Source of the DNA: Thermodesulfovibrio sp.
GTDB taxonomy: Bacteria > Nitrospirota > Thermodesulfovibrionia > Thermodesulfovibrionales > Thermodesulfovibrionaceae
Length of the DNA stretch: 64,000 nt
Assembly (NCBI GenBank): GCA_025057595.1
Contig: JANXBK010000002.1
Location: 32,855 to 96,854, forward strand
Direction: 5' to 3'
Shown here: in pieces, positions 1 to 10,172 of the stretch
Position numbering within the stretch: the stretch's first letter is position 1
How the letters are laid out: every line of letters starts with the position of its first letter
Translations under genes and position numbers: made by a program
The notes under the pieces: model-generated
Seen by the model: only the letters and a program-made list of their open reading frames with translations
The model's database searches: none
Told to the model about the DNA's origin: nothing

Positions 1-1186
1 GTGGAAGCTCTACAGGATTTGCTTCATCGCAAAGTGTGTGTCCTGTTAAAGTGTCTTTTAATTTAACTGTAGCAACTATCTCACCTGCTACTGCTTTCTG
101 ACAAGGTATCTGTTGCTTACCTAAAATGTAGTAAATCTGACCTAATCTCTCCTTTGTTCCAGTATTAGCATTTAGAACAGTTGAGTCAGCCTTGAGTATA
201 CCTGAGAAAACCCTAATATAAGAGATCTTTCCTGCAAAAGGATCAATTATTGTTTTGAAAACATAAGCTGCTAAAGACTCATCAATTTTTGGCTTTTTTA
301 TTAGTTCTGAGCCATCCTTAGGATTAATTCCCTTTATCGGATAAATATTTGCTCTCTCAATCGGATTAGGTAGGCAAATAATAATACTGTCAAGTAGTGT
401 CTCTACACCCACTCCCAAAAGAGCTGAGCCTGCAAGAACAGGTATAAATCTACGAGCTAAAGATGCATCATGAAGTCCCCTTTTTAGTTCTTCCTCTGAA
501 AGTTCTCCACCTTCAAGATATTTTTCAAGAAGGCTATCATCAAGCTCAGCAATCTTTTCAACGAATTTTTTTCTGTACTCCTCTACCTTAGGCATAAGCT
601 CTGAGGGAATGGGAATCTCTTTCTGAGTTTTACCTTCCTGTACATATGCCTTGAAAGATATAAGATCTACAACTCCTTTGATTCCCGGACCTTCACCAAT
701 TGGTAAAGTAAGAGGAATCGCCTCTTGAGTGAAAACTTTCTCTATCTCTGCAACTGCTCTCTCAAAGGATGCATTTTCCTTGTCAAGTTTATTAACAAAT
801 ACAACTCTTGGGAGATCATATTCATCACAGTAATTCCATATTCTTTCAGTTTCAGCCTTAACTCCTGACAGAGCACTTACAATAACTACAGCTCCATCAA
901 CAACTCTTAATGCACCTCTTGTATCCTCAAGAAAATTAACAAAACCAGGCGTATCTATAATGTTTATTCTATGTTCTTTGTAATCACAAAAAACAACCTT
1001 TGAGCTAAGAGTCATGTTTCTCATCAGCTCCTCAGGCTCGTAGTCAATAACTTTACCTACAGTTTCACCAGTGGTGATTCTGTCAATTTGTCCTGTTTTA
1101 AAAAGTATCTGTTCTGCAAGTTTTGTATTTCCTGCACCTGCATGGGCTACAATTGCGATATTTCTAATTTTAGTAATATCTCTCAT
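1..1186 (-). CDS. Elongation factor G-like GTPase (EF-G paralogue), 3' end cut by window edge
   Basis: The first 395 codons of a translational GTPase are visible; the rest lies beyond base 1. G3 is DTPGF (residues 78-82) and G4 is NKLD (132-135), and domain II follows, as in EF-G. It differs from canonical EF-G at key places. The P-loop reads AHAGAGNTKLAE (14-25), with Asn20 in place of the Walker A lysine. Phe82 replaces the catalytic His of DTPGH. This resembles the EF-G2 or EF-G-like group rather than the main translocase. The ATG at 1186 is preceded by a strong AGGAGGAGG. It is the last visible gene of a long minus-strand run after purB and the methyltransferase fragment. Family is certain; its role and GTPase activity are not. 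Confidence 0.9.
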   Translation of the reverse strand, partial: MRDITKIRNIAIVAHAGAGNTKLAEQILFKTGQIDRITTGETVGKVIDYEPEELMRNMTLSSKVVFCDYKEHRINIIDTPGFVNFLEDTRGALRVVDGAVVIVSALSGVKAETERIWNYCDEYDLPRVVFVNKLDKENASFERAVAEIEKVFTQEAIPLTLPIGEGPGIKGVVDLISFKAYVQEGKTQKEIPIPSELMPKVEEYRKKFVEKIAELDDSLLEKYLEGGELSEEELKRGLHDASLARRFIPVLAGSALLGVGVETLLDSIIICLPNPIERANIYPIKGINPKDGSELIKKPKIDESLAAYVFKTIIDPFAGKISYIRVFSGILKADSTVLNANTGTKERLGQIYYILGKQQIPCQKAVAGEIVATVKLKDTLTGHTLCDEANPVELP

Positions 1187-1204
1187 GCCCTCCTCCTATT
1201 TTAA

Positions 1205-1834
1205 TTATTTTTTCCCTTTTGGTCTGATATCTAAATTTGCTTTTAGTAAAGCCTCAACCGGATGCGTGTCATTTGCAATATCACAAAGTAATGCAATGGC
1301 GAGTTGACTTCCTAACCTTCCTTCTGGTGTCGTGATATTCTGTTTTTTACATATCTCATCCAACTCTTTTTGTTTTTTCTCTGATCCACTCTTAAAATTT
1401 ATATCCTCTTGCTCTAAAATCCACTTTAAAGCAAAAAGAATATATTCTAAAGAATAACCAGAAGTAGTACCCGCTCCACAAAAGTAATCTAACACTAAAT
1501 CACCAGGTTCAGAATACTTTAGAATCAAGTTACGAGGAATATAGGGAGACCAGTTTCCTCTGTACTCTCCACTATGAGTTGCCCAATTGCCCCTTTGAGG
1601 AAAACTCCATATTGTAGTGGTCTCTTCTTTAAAATCTTTAGGATGCAGTGTTTTTATTTTTTTATGGAATTTAAAAGAACTTACACTTAATCCTTGAGTT
1701 TTAGTGATTATCTTCTCTAATAATTTAAAAGAAATTCCATATTTTCTACCAATTTCATGGTCAGGAATGCCTTTTAATTTTTCTTCAATTATAACCTCTT
1801 CAAGTTTTTCTTTACTTTGTCTTTCAACCTTCAT
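1205..1834 (-). CDS. DNA methyltransferase fragment, probably chimeric or degenerate
   Basis: About 209 residues from the ATG at 1834; an in-frame TTG at 1864 is an alternative start. The middle part matches N4/N6-adenine or cytosine DNA methylases: WSFPQRGNW, then RGNWSPYIPRN, then motif I as VLDYFCGAGTT, which binds SAM. No catalytic motif IV (S/DPPY/W) is present anywhere, and the expected sequence after motif I is missing. Instead the protein continues into an unrelated-looking tail (ALKWILEQEDINF to the C-terminus). I infer an internal deletion that fused a methylase to a neighbouring restriction-modification ORF. It overlaps the purB 3' end by 11 bases. Methylation activity is unlikely from this protein alone. 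Confidence 0.6.
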   Translation of the reverse strand: MKVERQSKEKLEEVIIEEKLKGIPDHEIGRKYGISFKLLEKIITKTQGLSVSSFKFHKKIKTLHPKDFKEETTTIWSFPQRGNWATHSGEYRGNWSPYIPRNLILKYSEPGDLVLDYFCGAGTTSGYSLEYILFALKWILEQEDINFKSGSEKKQKELDEICKKQNITTPEGRLGSQLAIALLCDIANDTHPVEALLKANLDIRPKGKK

Positions 1835-3149
1835 CTCCAAAAACTCTCCTATAAATATGCTCAATATGTCTTGTGTAATAGTTTAAATCAAAAATACTCT
1901 TTATTTCATCTTCTGTAAGATACTTCATTACTTCTTCATCTGAAAGTAATAGTTCCATAAATGGTTTGCCTTCATTCCAGCTTTGCATTGCCTTTGATTG
2001 AACAATACTGTAAGCTTCCTCACGAGTAAGACCTTTTTCAACTAATGCAAGAAGTATCCTCTGAGAGTTATAGAGCCCGTAGCTAAGTTCAATATTTTTA
2101 ATCATTCTTTCAGGATAAACCTTTAAATCCTTAATTATTCCATAAAGTCTGTTAAGCATATAATCAACAAGAATACAGTTGTCAGGAATTATTACTCGCT
2201 CAACAGAGGAGTGGGATATGTCTCTGTCATGCCAAAGAGCAATATTTTCATAAGCTGCTATAGTATTACTGCGAACAAGCCTTGCAAGCCCACTTAAATT
2301 CTCACATCCAACAGGATTTCTTTTGTGTGGCATTGCAGATGAACCTTTTTGACCAGCTGTAAAAGGCTCTTCTGCCTCTAAAACTTCTGTTCTTTGAAGA
2401 TGTCTTATCTCAACTGCAATCTTTTCCACCATAGCAGCAATCAAGGCAAGCACACTTAAAAACTCAGCATGTCTGTCTCTTTGAACAACCTGAGTAGAAA
2501 TTGGCTCAGGTTTAAGTCCAAGTTTTTTGAGAGCAATTTCTTCGAGCTCTGGTGGTATATTTGAAAAGGTTCCAACTGCTCCTGAGATCTTTCCAACAGA
2601 GATTCTTTCAATCGCTGAGGCGAGTCTCTCTATATTTCTTTTTGCTTCCTCATACCATAAAGCAAATCTTAAACCAAAAGAAGTTGGCTCAGCATGAACT
2701 CCGTGAGTCCTTCCCATGCATATTGTATCTTTGTACTGAAAAGCCTTCTCACGGAATAACTCTTTTAGCTTTACTAAATCCTTCATTATAAGCTCAGCTG
2801 CTTCTTTCATTTGTAAAGCAAGTGCTGTATCTACCACATCATAAGAGGTAAGCCCCATGTGAATATAGCGAGAAACAGGACCAACCTTTTCTGCTACAGC
2901 AGTTAAAAAGGCAACTACATCGTGTTTTACAATGGCTTCAATCTCTTCAATCCTTTTTATATCCTCATCAGTTGTAAACCACTTTAATGGATCTGCTTTC
3001 TCTTTAATCTCCAATAAAGCATCCTTAGGAATTTTTCCAAGCTCTGCCCATGCTTCACAGACAGCTATCTCTACAAGAAGCCATTTTCTGAACTTGTTTT
3101 CTATACTCCATATATCACCCATTTCTTTTCTTGTATATCTTGGTATCAT
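1824..3149 (-). CDS. purB: Adenylosuccinate lyase
   Basis: 441 residues, the usual family length. It catalyses two fumarate-releasing steps of purine synthesis: SAICAR to AICAR, and adenylosuccinate to AMP. The fumarase/aspartase superfamily signature GSSAMPHKRNP lies at residues 269-279. TSYDVVDT (101-108) and the histidine-bearing GRTHGVHAEP (146-155) form the other active-site regions. The start overlaps the truB stop as ATGA, so translation is probably coupled. Cytoplasmic tetramer by family. Clear assignment. Confidence 0.97.
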   Translation of the reverse strand: MIPRYTRKEMGDIWSIENKFRKWLLVEIAVCEAWAELGKIPKDALLEIKEKADPLKWFTTDEDIKRIEEIEAIVKHDVVAFLTAVAEKVGPVSRYIHMGLTSYDVVDTALALQMKEAAELIMKDLVKLKELFREKAFQYKDTICMGRTHGVHAEPTSFGLRFALWYEEAKRNIERLASAIERISVGKISGAVGTFSNIPPELEEIALKKLGLKPEPISTQVVQRDRHAEFLSVLALIAAMVEKIAVEIRHLQRTEVLEAEEPFTAGQKGSSAMPHKRNPVGCENLSGLARLVRSNTIAAYENIALWHDRDISHSSVERVIIPDNCILVDYMLNRLYGIIKDLKVYPERMIKNIELSYGLYNSQRILLALVEKGLTREEAYSIVQSKAMQSWNEGKPFMELLLSDEEVMKYLTEDEIKSIFDLNYYTRHIEHIYRRVFGDEG

Positions 3150-4027
3150 AATTTATCCTCCCATATTATTCTTTCTGGTTTTACTATCATACCATTTCCA
3201 TATCCTACACCAAGAAGTCTTCCAGTATTGTCTTTTACTTTTACCACACCAGAGGGAACAACTCCGAAAGGAATTTTAACAGGGTTTCCGTTCAAAAATC
3301 TCTGCTTAAGTTGTTCAGGAACTACTACTGAAGGTAAAAAATACAATGCATTATCTATTGTTAAGATACTGCCTTTAGAAGAATTAAAATCATCTTTTAA
3401 AGATTCTAACTTAACAGCTTCTTCAACTGTAAATTTCCCCACTTTTGTCCTTACAAGCTCAACAATATGAGCACCAACTCCGAGATCCTCACCTATATCA
3501 TGACAAAGAGTTCTTATATATGTGCCTTTACTACATGAAACCTTAAAAGTGACAAAAGGTGGAACAAACTCTTCAATTTCTATTGAATAGACAGTAACCT
3601 TTTTTGGTTTCCTTTCTACTTCTACACCTTTTCTTGCAAGTTTATAAAGTGGGGTTCCATCAATTTTGACTGCTGAATACATTGGAGGCAGTTGCATTAT
3701 TTCTCCTATGTATTTTTTAACTATCTGTTCAACTTTAACTCTTTCAATTTCAAAGTTCTCAACCACTTTAGTTATTTTGCCTTCTGCGTCATAGCTGTCT
3801 GTAGATACTCCAAATCTTGCTTTAAAAACATACTCTTTATCAAGCTCAATAAGAAAAGGTGTAATCTTTGTTGCCTCATTGAGACAAACAAGTAAAACAC
3901 CGGTTGCCATAGGATCAAGAGCTCCAGCATGGCCTGCTTTCTTTACTTTAAAAATTCTTTTTATTTTTGTTACAGCCTCTTGACTTGTAAGTCCTTTAGG
4001 TTTATTAAGAACTATAACCCAATTCAT
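3146..4027 (-). CDS. truB: tRNA pseudouridine(55) synthase
   Basis: 293 residues. It isomerises U55 in the T-loop of tRNAs to pseudouridine. The TruB catalytic block GHAGALDPMATGVL lies at residues 32-45, with Asp38 as nucleophile. Further family motifs are the KPKGLTSQ start (9-16), the YSAVKIDGTPLYKLAR segment, and CSKGTYIRTLCHDIG. A C-terminal PUA-like region follows. It overlaps lptD and purB by four bases each (ATGA junctions). In many bacteria truB sits near rbfA and infB; here it is in a mixed envelope and metabolism operon. Confidence 0.97.
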   Translation of the reverse strand: MNWVIVLNKPKGLTSQEAVTKIKRIFKVKKAGHAGALDPMATGVLLVCLNEATKITPFLIELDKEYVFKARFGVSTDSYDAEGKITKVVENFEIERVKVEQIVKKYIGEIMQLPPMYSAVKIDGTPLYKLARKGVEVERKPKKVTVYSIEIEEFVPPFVTFKVSCSKGTYIRTLCHDIGEDLGVGAHIVELVRTKVGKFTVEEAVKLESLKDDFNSSKGSILTIDNALYFLPSVVVPEQLKQRFLNGNPVKIPFGVVPSGVVKVKDNTGRLLGVGYGNGMIVKPERIIWEDKL

Positions 4028-6072
4028 AAAAGTTTTATTGCTCCCACACCCTTCAGTTCAAATAATACTGTAAAACTAAACTCTGATGTCTCTTTACCTT
4101 CCCTTAATATAGGACGCCTTGCAACAGAAACATTAGTTGCCCAACACTTCTCAGAGTATCTTACATTAAAAGAGCTGTCTCTTAATCCCTCACCATTAGC
4201 ATTGTAGTTTATGTTAGTGCTTAAAGACCATCTCTGAGAGATATTTTTTACGACTGTTACAGAATAAGTTTTTATTCCTCTTTCTTGCTTGAAACTGTAC
4301 TGGTTTCTTAAGGTTGGTGACCATATGTAAGAAGGAGAAATAGCATTATCTGTTGTGTATCTCTGACTTAAATAGATTGATGTATTTTCATCGGGAGTAA
4401 AACTTATCCAGCTATTAAATCTTTCAATTTTCCCTTTTGATATGTTTTGATAGGTATCAAAGCCCACTCTGATTTTCCAAAAAGTTAATATCCCTTCTAT
4501 TAGGAGTGGATATAATCTACTCCACTCACCTTTTGCCCTGAAATCATAAATTTGAGCAACTCTTCCCTCAATATCTATATTTTTCAATTTAAGTTTATTG
4601 TAAAAACCAGCTCTTATAAGAGCCGTGCTGTCAACCAACTCTATACTACTTAAAACAGGAGGCTTTCCACTGACACCGATCCATAATCCTTCAAAAAAAG
4701 GCTCTAATAAATGAAAAATACTTTCTGTGTTTTTATAAAGCCTTGAGAAAACCTTTGCATTGTAAAGAATCATTTCTCTATGAGAAATATCCTCATAGGG
4801 AGATGTCTCTTTAAGATTATAAATTATTCCTTTTAATGACAAACTCTGACTAATTTTTATGATATCTCCAAAACTGTAAGTTAACTCTGGAGAAAGCTCA
4901 AATCTCAAGCCTTTGAGTCCATCTTCTTTATAATACTCTGCTAGATTAGTATTAAAATTTATATTCAAAAGACCGAATTTGTATGGATATACGACATATC
5001 CTAACTCTATTTTCCCTGGCGGGCTTACTCCATCGTATCTTAAATCTTTCCAGCTTTGAGTTAGCAAGTAAAATCTTGAGCCAACTAAAGATAAAGAAAC
5101 CTCAGCAGAGGATTGAAGAAAACTACTGTATCTTCCTTGTAAATCTTTACCATATTGTCTAAAAAGATAAGTATTGGAAATTGATCTTGTGTCTCCATAC
5201 TCTTTATAAAAATCATTTTTGTTTACATAGTTTATATCAAGAATAATATCTAATCCTTTAGTCTTCCGAAGATGAACTGCCCTCAACTCCAAATAGCTTC
5301 TGTCAAGTTGTCGGTCATCTATCTGGTAGGCATACCACATCCCCTTTGTATTAAAATCTATATATCTGTACTCTATACCCTTTCCAATCCCTGTTTTTGA
5401 CAGGTAGTCTATGTAAGCAGTTAAATCTTTACTGCTGTCAATGACATGATAGTAGGCAGCAGAAAGTTGGACTCCCCTGGTATTAGAGCTCCCCACTCTA
5501 AAAGGTAAAAAACCCGATTTTCTATTAGTGCCTCCAGGTCCCCAAAACACTGGAGTAAATACTAGAGGAATATCCTTTACTTTAAAGGTGGTCATCCTTG
5601 AAATAAATATGTCATCCAAAACTAAATCAACTGCTTCTGCTGAAAAACACCAAGGCTGCGATTTTTCCCTTTGTATTTCGCAGGTGGAAAATGTAGCCCT
5701 TTTTGCTCTATATTTTATTTCACTTAACCTTTCTATCTCCTCTGCAGTAATCCAGAAATCTCTTTTTTTTATATGAAGGATAGCGTTTTTTAAAACAGCG
5801 GTTTTTTTCTCTAAATTCATTTTCCCTTCTTTTGCCCAAACTATAATCTCTTCATCTTCATAATAAAAATTTTCGTATCCTTCTATATCTTTAGTTTGCT
5901 CATAGTAAACTACTTTGTCTGCTCTGAAAATAAAAGTCTCATCTTTTATGTGAACATTTCCAATAGCTTCGTATCTTTTGTCTTTTTCAAAGTATTCAAG
6001 AGTATCAGAGGTAATCTCTAAGGCGAATGTTAAAGCAGGAAAAAAAATAATGAAAATGATAAATATTTTCAC
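4024..6072 (-). CDS. lptD: LPS-assembly protein LptD (OstA)
   Basis: 682 residues, on the short side for LptD. It is the outer-membrane beta-barrel that inserts lipopolysaccharide into the outer leaflet. A hydrophobic signal peptide (about residues 1-17, ending TFA) is followed by an OstA/LptA-like periplasmic jellyroll (about 20-130) with the typical YFEKDKRYEAIGNVHI start. The conserved TFSTC segment and the FTPVFWGPGGTNRKSGFLPF block enter the barrel, and the rest alternates aromatic and polar residues. Two cysteines lie near 150-165 and one near the C-terminus, so the disulfide pattern differs from E. coli. With lpxK at 50357-51322 this supports an LPS-bearing cell. Overlaps folC and truB. 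Confidence 0.93.
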   Translation of the reverse strand: MKIFIIFIIFFPALTFALEITSDTLEYFEKDKRYEAIGNVHIKDETFIFRADKVVYYEQTKDIEGYENFYYEDEEIIVWAKEGKMNLEKKTAVLKNAILHIKKRDFWITAEEIERLSEIKYRAKRATFSTCEIQREKSQPWCFSAEAVDLVLDDIFISRMTTFKVKDIPLVFTPVFWGPGGTNRKSGFLPFRVGSSNTRGVQLSAAYYHVIDSSKDLTAYIDYLSKTGIGKGIEYRYIDFNTKGMWYAYQIDDRQLDRSYLELRAVHLRKTKGLDIILDINYVNKNDFYKEYGDTRSISNTYLFRQYGKDLQGRYSSFLQSSAEVSLSLVGSRFYLLTQSWKDLRYDGVSPPGKIELGYVVYPYKFGLLNINFNTNLAEYYKEDGLKGLRFELSPELTYSFGDIIKISQSLSLKGIIYNLKETSPYEDISHREMILYNAKVFSRLYKNTESIFHLLEPFFEGLWIGVSGKPPVLSSIELVDSTALIRAGFYNKLKLKNIDIEGRVAQIYDFRAKGEWSRLYPLLIEGILTFWKIRVGFDTYQNISKGKIERFNSWISFTPDENTSIYLSQRYTTDNAISPSYIWSPTLRNQYSFKQERGIKTYSVTVVKNISQRWSLSTNINYNANGEGLRDSSFNVRYSEKCWATNVSVARRPILREGKETSEFSFTVLFELKGVGAIKLL

Positions 6073-7367
6073 ATTAACTCTCCTAAAGTCCTATGTAAAG
6101 ACTTTTCTCCCAGAAACTCTTTTATATGACCTACAAGATAATTAGAACCTGTGCATAGTAAATACAGATTTTTATCTTTGCTCACTCTACTTAACGCCTC
6201 TTTGAATGCCTCCTCAGGCTCAGGTATATATTCAATTTTAGAGTAAAAACCGTCCATTTTTATTAATAACTCCTCATATCTAAGTGATCTATCATACCTT
6301 GGAACAGTAAATATCATTTGATAGGCATCTTCTTTAAAATATTCAATAAAACTTCGGACATCTTTATCTTTCATAACACCGAAAACTAAGACAGGTTTCT
6401 TTTCTGTAAGATATCTTAAAGACTCTAAAAGAGTTTGCCAACCTAAAGGATTATGAGCAACATCAAGAATAACAAGAGGCTCTTTACTTAAAATCTCCAG
6501 TCTACCTGAAATTTTAACTTCCTTTAATCCCTCTTTAATAAACTTTTCCTCCCAGTAGGGATAAAACTCTAAAAAGGCTTTTAATGCTAAAGAAGCATTC
6601 TCCACTTGATGAAAACCTGTCAAAGGCAGAAATAAATCATACAAATTTTTATCAAAAGAGTAAAAGTCAAAAAAGACTCCATCAAAATTCATAAATTTTA
6701 ACTTTGAGAAAAAATCTTGAGCATATAGATAAAGCTTTGATTTTTTCTCTGCTGCTACTTCCTTTAAAACTTCTTCAGCTTCTTTACACTGCTTTGCTGA
6801 CACCACAGGTACATTAAATTTAATTATGCCAGCTTTTTCTTTTGCAATTGAAACTATATCGTTACCAAGAAACTCTTGATGATCAAAACCTATAGAAGTT
6901 ATAACAGATACTAAAGGCTTTAAAACATTTGTAGCATCAAGTCTACCACCCATTCCTGTCTCAACTACTGCATACCGCACACCTTTTTCTTTAAAATAAA
7001 AAAAAGCCATCACTGTTACATACTCAAAAAAAGTAAGCTCTCTACAGTAAGGATCTATCTGTTTAATAACCTCTAAAACTTCCTCCTCTGAAATCTCTTT
7101 ATCATCTACTACTACTCTTTCAGTAAATCTGACTAAATGAGGTGATGTAAATACACCTGTCTTTTCTCCATGAGCTCTCAGTAAACTGTAGATTACCTTT
7201 GCTACAGAGCCTTTACCATTTGTTCCTGCTATATGAATTGAATTGAAGCTATGATGAGGGCTGCCAAGTCTTTCAAGAGCTAAAGTAATCTTTTCTAATC
7301 CAAACTTTACACCTTTTGTTCTTCTCTCATAAAGCTGATTAATCAAGATTTTAATGTCTTCTTTCAT
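6069..7367 (-). CDS. folC: Bifunctional folylpolyglutamate / dihydrofolate synthase
   Basis: 432 residues, a Mur-ligase-fold enzyme. It adds L-glutamate to dihydropteroate and to reduced folates with ATP. The P-loop GTNGKGS lies at 48-54. The family segment [14 protein letters not shown] binds Mg2+ and folate, and the C-terminal ligase domain carries LDVAHNPLG. The 5' end overlaps accD by 17 bases. The accD-folC order is common in bacteria. No strong RBS is visible, as expected for a coupled start inside accD. Confidence 0.96.
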   Translation of the reverse strand: MKEDIKILINQLYERRTKGVKFGLEKITLALERLGSPHHSFNSIHIAGTNGKGSVAKVIYSLLRAHGEKTGVFTSPHLVRFTERVVVDDKEISEEEVLEVIKQIDPYCRELTFFEYVTVMAFFYFKEKGVRYAVVETGMGGRLDATNVLKPLVSVITSIGFDHQEFLGNDIVSIAKEKAGIIKFNVPVVSAKQCKEAEEVLKEVAAEKKSKLYLYAQDFFSKLKFMNFDGVFFDFYSFDKNLYDLFLPLTGFHQVENASLALKAFLEFYPYWEEKFIKEGLKEVKISGRLEILSKEPLVILDVAHNPLGWQTLLESLRYLTEKKPVLVFGVMKDKDVRSFIEYFKEDAYQMIFTVPRYDRSLRYEELLIKMDGFYSKIEYIPEPEEAFKEALSRVSKDKNLYLLCTGSNYLVGHIKEFLGEKSLHRTLGELM

Positions 7368-8205
7368 TTTTTTCAGGCATAAAAAGATTTATAAGCTTTG
7401 ATATTGTGTTTTTTAGCTCTTTTCTTTCTACAACCAAATCAACCATTCCGTGCTTAAGAAGAAACTCAGCTCTTTGAAAACCTTCAGGAAGCTGTTGTTT
7501 TATAGTCTCCTGAATGACTCTTGGACCAGCAAAACCTATAAGACTCCGTGGCTCAGCAACTATAATATCACCCAGCATAGCAAAAGATGCGGTAACTCCT
7601 CCGAAAGTTGGATCAGCTAAAACAGATATATATAAAATTTTTTCTTCCTTCAGTTTTCCAATGGCTTGAGAAGTTTTAACCATTTGCATAAGAGAAAACA
7701 TTCCTTCTTGCATTCTTGCTCCGCCTGAAGAAGAAACTATAATTAATGGAACTTTTTTTTCTATAGCTTTTTCAATCGCTCTTGTAACCTTTTCACCAAC
7801 TACACTTCCCATGCTTCCACCCATAAAGGCAAAATCCAACACTGCTATGACAACTTCTCTTCCATTTATCTTTGCCTCTCCATATATAGCAGCCTCTTTA
7901 AGACCCGTTTTTTTCTCATTTTCTTCAAGTCTTTCTTTATAACTTATAGTATCTTTAAATCCTAAGGGATCAGGGCTTTTAAGGTCTAAATCTAGCTCAG
8001 AGAAACTACCTCCATCAGTAATAAGAGCAATTCTCTCTTTTGCCGAGATTCTAAAGTGATAGTTACATTTAGGACAGACTTTTAAATTGCTTTCAAGTTC
8101 TTTCCTATAGATTATCTCTTTACAGTTTTCACATTTAACCCATAATCCTTCTGGAATCTTAACTTTCTTTTCTATCTTTGGTTCTTTTCCTTTAAACCAT
8201 GCCAT
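7351..8205 (-). CDS. accD: Acetyl-CoA carboxylase carboxyltransferase subunit beta
   Basis: 284 residues. With AccA it transfers the carboxyl group from biotin to acetyl-CoA, forming malonyl-CoA. An N-terminal zinc ribbon uses Cys25, Cys28, Cys44 and Cys47. The crotonase-like domain contains [24 protein letters not shown] and [12 protein letters not shown], and binds CoA. The partner accA lies at 10191-11177 in the same direction, separated only by trpB-trpA. It starts one base into the trpA stop, so it is co-translated with trpA. Confidence 0.97.
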   Translation of the reverse strand: MAWFKGKEPKIEKKVKIPEGLWVKCENCKEIIYRKELESNLKVCPKCNYHFRISAKERIALITDGGSFSELDLDLKSPDPLGFKDTISYKERLEENEKKTGLKEAAIYGEAKINGREVVIAVLDFAFMGGSMGSVVGEKVTRAIEKAIEKKVPLIIVSSSGGARMQEGMFSLMQMVKTSQAIGKLKEEKILYISVLADPTFGGVTASFAMLGDIIVAEPRSLIGFAGPRVIQETIKQQLPEGFQRAEFLLKHGMVDLVVERKELKNTISKLINLFMPEKNERRH

Positions 8206-8975
8206 TATATCGCCTCTCTTAAACTTTTTATAAAATCTCTTCCATCAGAGAAGTTTTCATAAAATTTTTTAACAATTGCGCTTCCAACAATAACTCCATC
8301 AGCAAATTGAGCTACATATCTTGCCTCCTCAGGAGTACTAACACCAAAGCCAATACAAACTGGTTTGCCAAAACTTCTTACATAACCTATGTGTTTTTTA
8401 AAGTCCTTATCAAGTCTTAAAGCCGCACCTGTTATTCCTGTAATAGAAACATAGTAAACAAAACCTGTTGATGCTTTTACAATCTTGCTGACTCTCTTCG
8501 GAGTTGATGTGGGAGCAACAAGAAATATAGTGTCTATCTCGTATTTTTTAGCATACTTAACATACTGCTCTGACTCTTCAACTGTTAAGTCAGGGAAAAT
8601 AACTCCTGAAACAGAGGCATTCTTTGCATCTTTAAAGAATCTCTCTATTCCGTAACAGAACACAGGATTTAAGTAAGTCATTAAAACTATTGGAACACTT
8701 ATGTTTAGAGCCTTAAGAAAATCTAAAATTTTTTTTAAAGTTGTCCCAGATTTCAAGGCTCTGTAAGCTGCTGCCTGTATTGTTGGTCCATCTGCTAAAG
8801 GATCTGTAAAAGGAACACCAAGCTCTACTAAATCTGCTTTCTCTTCCTCAAGTAGCTTAAGCCTTTTTTCTGTCTCCTCTAAATTTGGATCTCCTGCCAT
8901 TATATAAGGGATAAAGGCTTTCTTATTTTTTCTCTTTAAAATCTCAAGAGTCTCTCTTACCCTAAAGCCTTTCAT
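8205..8975 (-). CDS. trpA: Tryptophan synthase alpha chain
   Basis: 256 residues, a TIM barrel. It cleaves indole-3-glycerol phosphate to indole, which is channelled to TrpB. The catalytic pair sits in [17 protein letters not shown], Glu51 and Asp62, corresponding to E. coli Glu49 and Asp60. The phosphate-binding end [10 protein letters not shown] and GSAIVKK is present. The start overlaps the trpB stop (ATGA). The remaining trp genes are not in this window, so trpBA is detached from them or from a larger operon. Confidence 0.97.
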   Translation of the reverse strand: MKGFRVRETLEILKRKNKKAFIPYIMAGDPNLEETEKRLKLLEEEKADLVELGVPFTDPLADGPTIQAAAYRALKSGTTLKKILDFLKALNISVPIVLMTYLNPVFCYGIERFFKDAKNASVSGVIFPDLTVEESEQYVKYAKKYEIDTIFLVAPTSTPKRVSKIVKASTGFVYYVSITGITGAALRLDKDFKKHIGYVRSFGKPVCIGFGVSTPEEARYVAQFADGVIVGSAIVKKFYENFSDGRDFIKSLREAI

Positions 8976-10165
8976 AAAGAGATACCTCTCAGCCTTGCTA
9001 CATGCTGGACATCTTTGTCTCCTCTTCCTGAAAGATTCACAACAATTATTGAATCCTTTGACATCTTTGGTGCTATTTTTACTGCCTCTGCAACTGCATG
9101 TGCTGACTCAAGAGCTGGAGTAATTCCTTCAACTCTACTTAATAGCTCAAAAGCTTGCAGTGCCTCTTCATCAGTAGCACAGGTATATTTAACTCTACCG
9201 ATATCTCTTAAGTAGGCATGCTCTGGACCAACTGAAGCATAATCTAATCCCGCAGAGACTGAGTGAGTATCAAGAATATTACCATCTTCATTCTGAAGAA
9301 CATAGCTAAGACAACCCTGAAATATACCAAGTGAACCACCTGCAAATCTCGCTGCATGCAGTCCTGTTTCAATTCCTTTGCCTCCGGCCTCTACACCAAT
9401 CATTTGGACGTTACTATATCTTAAAAAGGCATTAAAAAGACCGATTGAGTTACTTCCTCCTCCAACACAAGCAATTAAAAGATCAGGAAGTCTACCTTCT
9501 TTCTTCAGTATCTGCCTTTTTGTTTCCACTCCGATAATAGACTGAAAAAATTTAACAAGCAGTGGATAAGGATGCGGACCAAAAACAGTACCCATTACAT
9601 AATGAGTATTTCTTACATTTGTAGTCCAATCTCTTAGAGCTTCATTAATAGCATCTTTCAATGTTTTTGAGCCTGCATCCACAGGTATCACTTGAGCACC
9701 CAAAAGAGTCATTCTAAAGACATTAAGTGCCTGTCTTTGAGTATCTTCCGTTCCCATATAAATATCACACTTCAATCCTACAAGCGCTGCTGCAGTTGCT
9801 GTAGCAACACCATGCTGACCAGCTCCTGTTTCAGCAATGACTCTTTCCTTATTCATAATCATTTTTGCTAATAAAGCCTGTCCTAAGGCATTATTTATTT
9901 TATGAGCTCCTGTATGAGCAAGATCCTCTCTTTTAAGATAAATCTTTGCTCCTCCAAGATGCTTAGTAAGTCTTTCTGCAAAATAAAGAGGTGTAGGTCT
10001 TCCTACATAGTCTTTTAAAAGAGTGTAAAAAGTATTGAGAAAATTTTTATCTCTCTTTGCTACTACAAAAGCTTTCTCCAGCTCCTCCAGAGCTGGCATT
10101 AAAGTCTCAGGAACGAATCTACCTCCATATATTCCAAAGTATCCTCTTTTATTACTTTTACCCAT
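8972..10165 (-). CDS. trpB: Tryptophan synthase beta chain
   Basis: 397 residues, the TrpB1 type. This PLP enzyme condenses indole with serine. The Schiff-base Lys89 lies in [17 protein letters not shown] (111-119) and the phosphate-binding GGGSNS (235-240) are intact. The ATG at 10165 has no Shine-Dalgarno sequence. A perfect extended -10 (TGCTATAAT) ends 7 nt before the ATG, so the message probably starts at the start codon. This gene therefore likely heads a transcript running through accD, folC, lptD, truB and purB. Confidence 0.97.
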   Translation of the reverse strand: MGKSNKRGYFGIYGGRFVPETLMPALEELEKAFVVAKRDKNFLNTFYTLLKDYVGRPTPLYFAERLTKHLGGAKIYLKREDLAHTGAHKINNALGQALLAKMIMNKERVIAETGAGQHGVATATAAALVGLKCDIYMGTEDTQRQALNVFRMTLLGAQVIPVDAGSKTLKDAINEALRDWTTNVRNTHYVMGTVFGPHPYPLLVKFFQSIIGVETKRQILKKEGRLPDLLIACVGGGSNSIGLFNAFLRYSNVQMIGVEAGGKGIETGLHAARFAGGSLGIFQGCLSYVLQNEDGNILDTHSVSAGLDYASVGPEHAYLRDIGRVKYTCATDEEALQAFELLSRVEGITPALESAHAVAEAVKIAPKMSKDSIIVVNLSGRGDKDVQHVARLRGISL

Positions 10166-10172
10166 GAAAAGT

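Noticed and set aside
1071-1307. Plus-strand open frames antisense to EF-G and other genes
   Set aside because: They are frame shadows of strong minus-strand genes, without ribosome-binding sites or family motifs.
1862-1864. Start of the methyltransferase fragment at the TTG at 1864
   Set aside because: Possible, but it lengthens the purB overlap; the ATG at 1834 has AGGAG about 11 nt upstream. The choice stays uncertain.
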